In this document: positions 56,840 to 64,000 of the stretch, piece after piece
How the letters are laid out: each line of letters begins with the position of its first letter
How positions within the stretch are numbered: position 1 is the first letter of the stretch
Source: Hemileia vastatrix
Taxonomy: Eukaryota > Basidiomycota > Pucciniomycetes > Pucciniales > Zaghouaniaceae
Direction of reading: 5' to 3'
NCBI GenBank assembly: GCA_030280995.1
Contig: JASXTE010000002.1
Span: 27,449,183-27,513,182, forward strand
Length of the DNA: 64,000 nt
Notes under the pieces: model-generated
Databases searched by the model: none
What the model was told of the DNA's origin: nothing
Seen by the model: only the letters and a program-made list of their open reading frames with translations
Program-made: the position numbers and the translations under genes

Positions 56840-58545
56840 ATGACTAGCCAGCTAACTGAGAGCATGTATAACCTCCAAGTGGATGAAATTGATGTTGATT
56901 GTGAAGCTGATTCTGTAAGCTCTTCAAGATTAATTTATAAAAAATCAATGGCTGATTCTAAAACTTCTCACTCTACAGGATGTAGAAATGTCAGGAGGGG
57001 TGGAGGCAAAAACCCCCTTCCCCAAACCATTCAGAAAGAAGCCAAACCTCTGGTCAATCAGGAATATCCTCTAAAAGGTATAAAAATAAAAAATATTCCT
57101 TTAAGCCAGCAGTTCAAGAACTTATACAGCCACATCAAGGAGCTGAAGGCAGAAAATATGAAATACAAGGCAAAAGTGGAAACCCTTTGGTCCCAGATGC
57201 AAGAGCTTCTTTCTCAAAAGCAGAGTCATCCTCATCCCATGTCACCAACTCAGCCTCAGCCCCCTCAACCTCCCACCTCCTTCCAGCTAAACCAAAGTAC
57301 TCTGGAATTAGAACAATGGAAATGAGATTATCTAATGAGCCACTACCAGAAGAATGTGCAACATCCTCCTCATCATCAGCCTGGCCCATCCAGAACACCC
57401 AATTTCCATCCTCCTCACAATCAATACCAACAAAGCAGGAGAAAGAAGGCCCAAGCCCATACTCAAACCCAGCAGAAGTTTCCTCCTCTGCCATGGTAAG
57501 TAATTTGGTTGAGAAAAATTTTGGAATTTATTCTAATAAGCCTTCTACTACAGATAATATTATTGAGAGTGGTGAAAGATCAGTTAAGCCTGTTAAAAGA
57601 CATCTTCCTGTAACTAGTAGCCCTATTGATGTTTCAAGTAAACTTTCTTTTGATGAACCATTACATTTAACCTCTACCTCTTTAATCAATCCTACTCTTG
57701 CTACTAAGAATGATTCTGTTGCTCCAGAAATTTATGTTTTACTTGAAAAAACTTCTGAAGAAATATTGAGAGACTTTCCTGATTTTAATGTTATCAAAGA
57801 CAAAAATTTGAGAGAATTGTTGAAACATGAGATTTATAGATTAAATAATTTGCATTTACATTGCAAAGTAAGTTATTCTATTCAAGACACAGATTGTTTC
57901 AAATTTAAAACATTAAATAATGTACTTTCTCAACATAAGTCTATTAAAATTGATCACAGATCACTTTCAGATAAATATTATCATCTACGCAAAGTTATTG
58001 ATGATCTAAAAGATTAAATTACTTCTTTAAAGAATGAAAATATGCTTCTGAATAGTTAATTAAGAAAATTGAAAATTGAGTCCCAGAATTTGAGTAAAAA
58101 ATTCTCTATAGATGAGGACAGAAATTTTCTATCTATTGCTAGGATTAATGATCAACTATCTTATATTTTTGATTTAAGAAATAAATTTTCTGATCTTGAG
58201 AAACTATTTTTTTCATTTCAGGATGTCCAGACTACTCATTATCATGAGTTAAAAATATATCTCAACCTGCTGTTAATCATAAAAAACAGCCTGAACAGGG
58301 TGTTTCTTCTCTCCCTTGTAATGTACCAATTTTGTCAGCTGAAATTTATTCTGAAAAATCTGTTACATCAAACAAAAATAATTTAAATGCTCAAAATGAG
58401 AAATCTGCCTCTGTAAATAATGAAATGTCTGAACACCTTTCAAGACTTTAAGAATTAATAACCTTGAATAGTTCAAACTTTAAAACTGACCATCCTGGTA
58501 AGAATAAAAATTGGCCTAAATTGGACCAATATCCTAACTTTGATG
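56840..58545 (+). pseudogene. E5 gag (broken)
   Basis: Exon 1 is 56840-56914 (25 codons, MTSQLTESMYN to EADS) and the 64-nt intron is 56915-56978 (GTAAGC donor, CTCTACAG acceptor), as in E2. One extra base near 57000 puts exon 2 into the unspliced frame, so ORF 56840-57325 runs through. The protein ends QKFPPLPW at about 57500. The middle domain is 57502-58017 (AMVSNLVEKNFGIYSN, LEKTSEEILRDFPDFNVIKD), followed by stops, and a capsid start, NWPKLDQYPNFDG, at 58508-58545, where the element is cut. Confidence 0.8.
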
Positions 58546-60237
58546 GCCTTCTAGCTCTTGGAAACAGATAGACATAGTCCCTTGCACTCTGGATAGATCA
58601 TTTTTAATATTTTTCCACAAAGGAATTTTTTTTCATAATTTACTTTGTACCTATAAAATTCATCAGATACCCTATTCAACTCACCTTTTAACCCTTGGTA
58701 ACCTTGTTTAATTAATATGCTATTGAATTTTTAGGTCAAATATAAATTATTCATTATCTTACTTAGTTTTGTGATAATTTCTCTCAAATATTGATCATTA
58801 ATAGTTGCTACATCAGGAGCACTTCTTAGGAGAGAGACAGAGTAATTTTCAAAAGTCTCATAAACTTCAGGATGAATTGATTCATCTATAATAGGCATAT
58901 CTGTGTTCATAATTGAAGTATCAATTAAAAATAAAGGATTATCTACATGACTAGAGACTTGATATATTTTTCTGCTAGAACCATCTTTTTCTGGTCTCAA
59001 AGTGCTGTCTCCCATCCCTGAGTTACCTGAAGTAACTGAATAAATAACAAGAAAAGGAACTTGAGATTTAATAGAAGGCCTTACAATGGTTTTGTAATAA
59101 TTTGAATATGATTGTTTTTCTTTCTTCTTCCTCCTTGGTAAGGGTGAGGGGTGGTTGGATTGAAGTGTTGGGGCCTGGAGGGTCCTGCCTGAGGAGCCTG
59201 TTGCATTTGCTGAGCCTCAAGGGTATCCCATTGGGTGTTCAGCCATTCCCATTGCCATTTTGATACTTCCACTTATTCTTGTTGTTTAGGAGCCAAATGT
59301 GGAGGGGTTTTTCCTACTTGTGGATTTTTCTTCTTCTCTTAAAGATAAGTTTCTATGCTTCTTATTTTTTCTTCTATTGCTTCTACCTTTACCTTGAGTC
59401 TTAGGTTCTCTGTCTTCAACTCCATGATGTGAGTTGAAAGGTTGTTCACCTGCTTCTGTAAAGGCATCTTTTTTGTTTTTTAAGCCTTTTGGAAGCTTTT
59501 TGGGGGGGTACCTGGGAGTTGGAGTCCAGAGGAGGATTTTCCTTCTTGATTTTGACTCCAGCATTTCTACATCCTTTTTGGTTTAGTTTTTTATAAATTT
59601 GAGAAAATTTTATATTCAAAGGAGAGCTGACAGAATGTGCATCATTATCAATAAAATACGATTCCTCTTCATGGCTGTTACAAAGATTTAATTCAGCCAT
59701 TGTTTGTATAACTAGAGCTGAAAAATAAAATATTAATGTTTTTTCAGTTATTATTTTTTTTTAAAAAATAAGAGATAAAATAAAAAATATTTAAAGTTTA
59801 TTATCAATTACCAAGACTACTGATCAACTGAGATAATTAAAATAGATCAAAATAATTAATAAAATTTCTTAACCAAATAAATAAGCTAATAATTGAATTT
59901 ATTTAATTACAAGGACTAAATTTCAACTGAAATAATTTATTAATATAATTTTTTAATCAAATAAATAATTTATATTTTTTTATTATTATAATTACCAGGA
60001 ATAACTTTCAACTGAAATAATAAAACAATATTTTAATTATCAGGACAATTTTTCAATTGAAATAATCAAATAATATAATTTTTTATTAAATAATTTAAAT
60101 TATATTATTTCTAGGAATAAGAACAGTGTTGATCTATCTTAATCAACCAAGAAAAAAGAATATTATATACCTGACACCTCCCCCTGCAATTTGATCAATA
60201 TAATGCCAACTTCAAAGTGCTGAGTAAAAAAGGTATA
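58546..60237 (-). mobile_element. E6: gag and leader fragment of an E1-type chromovirus
   Basis: Minus-strand counterpart of E1 from the middle gag domain to the leader. It is joined at 58546 to the end of E5 and cut at 60238 by the Z3 LTR. The leader, 59701-60237, has the same CAACTGA repeats as E1 and the block ACACCTCCCCCTGCAA. The LTR is missing. Confidence 0.8.
58600..59700 (-). pseudogene. E6 gag (broken)
   Basis: Start MAELNLCNSHEEESYFIDND at 59700 corresponds to E1 MTDQSGFAAREEELDLIDYD. The intron donor is weak (GTCAGC), and the acceptor AAAAAG with GATGTAGAAATG is in place. Exon 2 is broken into 59286-59564 and 59081-59272 (EVSKWQWEWLNTQWD). 58731-59015 holds the middle domain (VYETFENYSVSLLRSAPDVATINDQYL). 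Confidence 0.75.
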
Positions 60238-61348
60238 TGTTGTAGAAAGACTCCTACAGGTGCCTTGATGTAAGCAGAATCCAAGGGAGTTCAATAAAAC
60301 AAAGAAAACCCTGTCCATTTAAGTAAATAATGAGTTTACAATTATCTAAACTATAACCTCTACTTGATAATAAATAACCAATAAACTATTGGTTTTTAAT
60401 GGTCTTGAGATGTAGAATCTGTGTTCTTTATAATTAGGTTGAAAAACACAACAGTGAAGTTGTATTTAGAAAAGTTATTTAAATGATTGAAATATCTGTT
60501 TTTATGAAGCTTTATTTTTATAATTTAGTTGTTAAAATTAGATCTCTAGTGATGATACCTTTAAAATGGTACCCTTTAAGTTAATATATATGATGATGAG
60601 TGAATTTAATAAATTTATATTTAAAAGTGTTATTTTTAAAAGGGTATAACAATTTAATAATTTGTTATGAAAAATAATGAATGATTTTTATAATTTGTTG
60701 TTGGTTGTTAGTTGTATGATGATATATAGCTGGCTAGATAAATCTAACTTTGAGTCTACAGTCTTTATATGCATAGTATTTTCTGTGCCCTACTTTCCCT
60801 AACCAGAGCATTCTGGAGCTTGTCAAGAGTTTGTAAAGATCTTGTCTGGAAAATTGTGGAGCTTGTACTTACTTCTGGACTCAACTAGAACATTTAAAAT
60901 GCTAATAAAAAATCTAGAAAAATTACAGATGCTAGAGCTACTTCTCAATTTTTTTTAATTCTAATTTTTGTAACCCACACAGCCCTATTCATCTAGTAAA
61001 TAATTATAAAAGTTAAGCAAATTATAAAAAATAAAAAATAATCATAAATACTTTAAAAAATTATTAAAAATAGTAGAAAAAAAGTAGAAGATCCAGAAAA
61101 ACCTTAAAGGTTCTTGAGACTACTGAATCTAATTTCCTTAAACTTTTAAACCAATACTTGCATTTCCTGTCCAGTAATTATTTGTTAAGTCTTGACTCAT
61201 AAAATTAACCCCTTTTAACCAATTTTAATACTCAATTTATTTAATATAACCAATTTAAAATTAGATTAGCCTTTCCAATCTCAATAATCACTCCCTAAAA
61301 TCTTTTTTAAACAAACTTAAGTGCCATACTAAACTTTAGACTTACACA
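60238..61348 (-). repeat. 3' LTR of Z3
   Basis: About 1111 bp, ends TGTTGTAG and TTACACA, so TGT...ACA. Matches the Z2 LTR in the same blocks in inverted order. Confidence 0.75.
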
Positions 61349-61496
61349 TCCTCCCTTCAATGAAAAATGTCCTCATTCTTTAAGTTGCATAATTCATTGA
61401 ACCAATATTCATCCTCTCTTTATCCTCTTCAATAATTTGCCTTAGCTAGTCCTGAAAAGTTTTAATTTTTTATTTAAAATAAATATCATCATCAAT

Positions 61497-62172
61497 ATGT
61501 CATCAAAAGACCTTGATGTCCCATATGAACTTTGTGCCAAATACCAGATTCCTTGTTTGATTTCTAACCTTGGTCTTCCTGGAAGAACTGCATGTGATTT
61601 TTTCAGGCTTAAGAACATGAATTTTAATTGTCCAATTATTCCTTCCAGAACTAATGTCTATACTGGACCAGCCTCTCTTCCTGATCCTACTGTTCCTAAA
61701 AAGAAATTATCAAAAATTCTAACTTTCTTTTGTCATATAAAGGCCAAAACAGCTTCTTCATCTAAAAATCCCAATCCTGAGCTTCCTCCTCCATCTCAAG
61801 ATCCCAATCCTATTATTCCAGTTTCTCCTTTCAGTTTTTCAGAATCATTATTTCCTGGCTCATAAATTTAGTCTTTTAATTTTTAATATAATAAGTCTCC
61901 TTCTAATTACAAATCAAAAGAATACCTCTTCCAACTCCTAAGCTATTAGAATAACTAATACCAAAGACATTGGCCAAGTGCAGAATGATTACATTAATAA
62001 TTATACTAAATTTCATAGATATCTTTTTCTTAACTTTTGTGATGATATGAAGCATAAATTTTTAAGTAATTTTCAGGAAACTTCTGCTAACATTACTAAA
62101 GATACAATGAAGAGAAGAATTTTGAGGCAAATTTTTGATAATGATGTTGAAAGATTTCAAAAAAAAAATTAA
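61497..62172 (+). pseudogene. Broken Zn-cluster gene of Z3
   Basis: Counterpart of 1561-2261: MSSKDLDVPYELCAKYQIPC against MSSKELVTPCELCARYQVPC, then LPGRTACDF. Cysteines 1 and 5 of the cluster are Tyr and Phe, and the last is displaced by two residues, so it should not bind zinc normally. Exon 1 ends at FPGS followed by TAA instead of the donor. Exon 2 starts at about 61943 (ITNTKDIGQVQNDYINNY) and ends at 62172, with YFLNF-like and KRRILRQIFDNDVERF segments conserved. Confidence 0.8.
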
Positions 62173-62412
62173 TTTTGATTTTTTTCTCTTCTTTATAACT
62201 TTAATACTTTGATTCTTTTATTCTTTAGTGCTGATGATCAATTTTTTCTGGTTGATAGAAATTCCTCTTTAAATGTCATTTAATTGACATAATTTGAAAC
62301 AAACTTTTTATAAACTGTATTTGCATTTTGATGATTCTACTACTGAGAGCAAGTTTTAATACCTTCAAACTCTCATCTACCAGTCTAAATTGTTCTTCAC
62401 AGCAGGTACATT
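62173..62412. other. Spacer of Z3
   Basis: Non-coding. 62330-62400 corresponds to the inverted 1370-1450 of Z2 (CTACTGAGAGCAAG and CATCTACCAGTCT). The end coincides with the start of pol sequence. Confidence 0.6.
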
Positions 62413-64000
62413 GATGAAAGGGTTTTAATTAATGCTTTTATTGAAGTATTCTTTAGATCATTTAATATGGTAAATAACTTTTTTTAAGTCAGTTTCCTTA
62501 TCATATGAATCTAGAATAAGCTGTATAAGCTTTTCCTTCCTATGAACCACATATATTCCATGAATATGAACTATCTCATCTTCAGGAACATATGCAGAAT
62601 TTGAGTCAGAATTTGGAAAAGGTAACCTTGATAACATATCTATATTTGAGTAAACAATACCAGCCTTATGAATTATTTTCATTCTCCCTCTGTATTCTTG
62701 AAAAGCTAGCTGCCATCTGAACATATGTCTATTAGGTGGTTTCAAATTTAAGAGGGATTTAACTGCACTGCAGTCAGTGAAAAACTCAAATTTCTGGTCA
62801 TCCAGATAATAATGTAGCTCCTCAAGAGCCCACACTACTGCCAAAAACTCTAGTTGACTGGAACCATATTTCATTTCACTATTTCCCAATGTTCTTGAAA
62901 TATAACAAATTACTACTTCTGATACTTTATCATTCATCACTTGTTTCTGATGGGGGGCAGCACCAAGAGCAATGAACCTGGCATCAGTGTATAAAACAAA
63001 TGTTTGATTGAAGTCAGGTAAAGCAATAATTGGTGCTGAAATAAAACAATGTTTCATAGTATCAAAAGCTCATTGTCTTTCACTATTTCAGACAAAAGTA
63101 ACATCTTTCCTAGTCAATTAGGTAAAGTTAATGCTATGACTTGATAATTTTTAATATAATGTCTATAGTATCCAAATATTCCCAAAAAACTCTGGAGCTC
63201 TCTAACTGTTGTAGGAGCCTTCACCTGTTTTATGGCTGCCAATTTGTTTTGGTCAACACATATCTGTAAACCTGAGACCACAAGACCTAGCACTTTTAAG
63301 GACTGAAAACCAAATTTTCATTTCTTCAAAGCAAGTGTCATATTTATATCATCCATTATATGGAGTACCTTACACAGGTGGTTAATATGATCCTCAAATC
63401 ATTTAGAAAATATGATTAAATCATCAATAAAAACTATCAGCCATCCCTCAATTATTTCCTGATGGAATGTGTTGTCCATAACTTTTTGAAAAGCTAAAGG
63501 GTCATTTTTAGGGCCAAATAGCATCCTAACATACTTATAAATACCCATATGAGTAGCAATCATCAGAAAATTCTGAGAATTCTTCTCAACAGGTACCTGG
63601 TGATATCCCTTGTTACCATCCAAACTGCTGATATATTTTGTACCTTGTAGGGTAGCATGTATAGATCTAATTCTACGTAAAGGATAGATATCATTAACAG
63701 TATAAGTATTTAATTATCTATAATCACCACATAACCTGGCTTGATATTTCTCAAAAGATAGTAGGACAGGTTAGATAACACAATATTTAGGTGTTTCCAC
63801 TAACTTTTCAATAATATTCATTTTTAAAAGGTAGAGATATTGTCTTCAATATCTTACTCTTTGAGGGAGAAGAAAGATAAGGCTTCTTCTTTAAGCTAGG
63901 TCGTATTTCAGCTAATGCGAAAGATAATGAAAGCTTAATTTCTTCCATTACCAATCCTAAATCATGTGAACTATGAGCAAAGGCCATAGGAAAAGACTTT
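62413..64000 (-). mobile_element. E7: part of chromovirus pol, RT and RNase H (broken), continues past the window
   Basis: Minus-strand pol closest to E1. 62458-63057 is RNase H (LYTDARFIALGAAPHQ, where E1 has TDASF) to MFRWQLAFQEYRG. 63399-63623 is part of RT with FIDDLIIFSK. Further RT sequence runs to 64000 with stops (for example near 63300 and 63740). The left end is cut at about 62413, so integrase is missing. Confidence 0.85.

Larger units (their letters stand above)
55147..58545 (+). mobile_element. E5: 5' fragment of a chromovirus of the E2 type
   Basis: LTR 55147-56132, leader to 56839 and gag to 58545, where it changes abruptly to a minus-strand gag (E6). The LTR begins TGTCAGCCAGGCTGTTCC and is a diverged E2-type LTR. 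The sequence after it, ATTGAGGACCTTTCC, matches the primer-binding position of E2. Confidence 0.85.
60238..62412 (-). mobile_element. Z3: 3' fragment of a Z-type LTR element with antisense Zn-cluster gene
   Basis: LTR 60238-61348, polypurine tract 61349-61362 (TCCTCCCTTCAATG on plus), a decayed antisense gene (61497-62172) and part of the following spacer. It is cut near 62412, where chromovirus pol (E7) begins. Same arrangement as in Z2 but inverted. It inserted in the leader of E6. Confidence 0.75.

Overview
The window looks like an AT-rich, repeat-dominated stretch of a fungal nuclear genome. The evidence is Ty3/gypsy chromoviruses, short GT-AG introns of 50-92 nt (one with an exact TACTAAC branch site), and proteins with fungal Zn2Cys6-type cysteine spacing. 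A rust fungus (Pucciniales) with a large transposon-filled genome is my best guess; the species cannot be read from the sequence. I found no host gene, tRNA, rRNA or CRISPR array. Almost everything is LTR retrotransposon, nested several layers deep.

Layout: 1-3470 is the 3' end of a plus-sense LTR element (Z2) that lies across the 3' LTR of a minus-sense element (G1, 3471-21839). G1 is itself interrupted by a minus-sense chromovirus (E1, 4779-13537, TSD AAAAC). 21840-23733 is non-coding. 23734-25165 is a tandem satellite built almost wholly of hairpins. 25365-36203 is bounded by inverted repeats and contains a plus-sense chromovirus (E2, 25840-34992). 38387-53000 is a second, decayed G-type element (G2), split by an old chromovirus (E3, 40281-51037, TSD GAAAC) that carries a MITE in one LTR and a solo LTR (TSD GGGGC) in its pol. 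53001-62412 is a pile of fragments: E4, E5, E6 and a second Z-type element, Z3. 62413-64000 is part of another chromovirus pol (E7).

The main discovery is the G/Z group. In all four places where its 3' LTR and polypurine tract can be seen (2385, 3971, 39267, 61348), a gene or pseudogene for a small Zn-cluster protein sits next to the tract on the strand opposite to the retroelement. The two intact genes (1561-2261 and 4020-4660) share one design: an N-terminal six-cysteine cluster, a Ser/Pro-rich linker, one phase-1 intron, and a C-terminal helical domain. The G elements carry a second, longer relative (14219-15790 and the pseudogene 51509-53000). The cluster has the two halves of a Zn2Cys6 domain in reversed order. 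About 40 copies of a 22-bp motif lie in the same elements in constant orientation to these genes, and none was seen in the chromoviruses.

The chromoviruses E1-E7 share a capsid, a C-x2-C-x7-H-x-C zinc knuckle, protease, RT, RNase H, integrase and chromodomain. Their gag starts with a 24-25-codon first exon and a conserved 55-64-nt intron. Every copy carries inactivating changes, although the LTR pairs of E1 and E2 differ by only about 1%.
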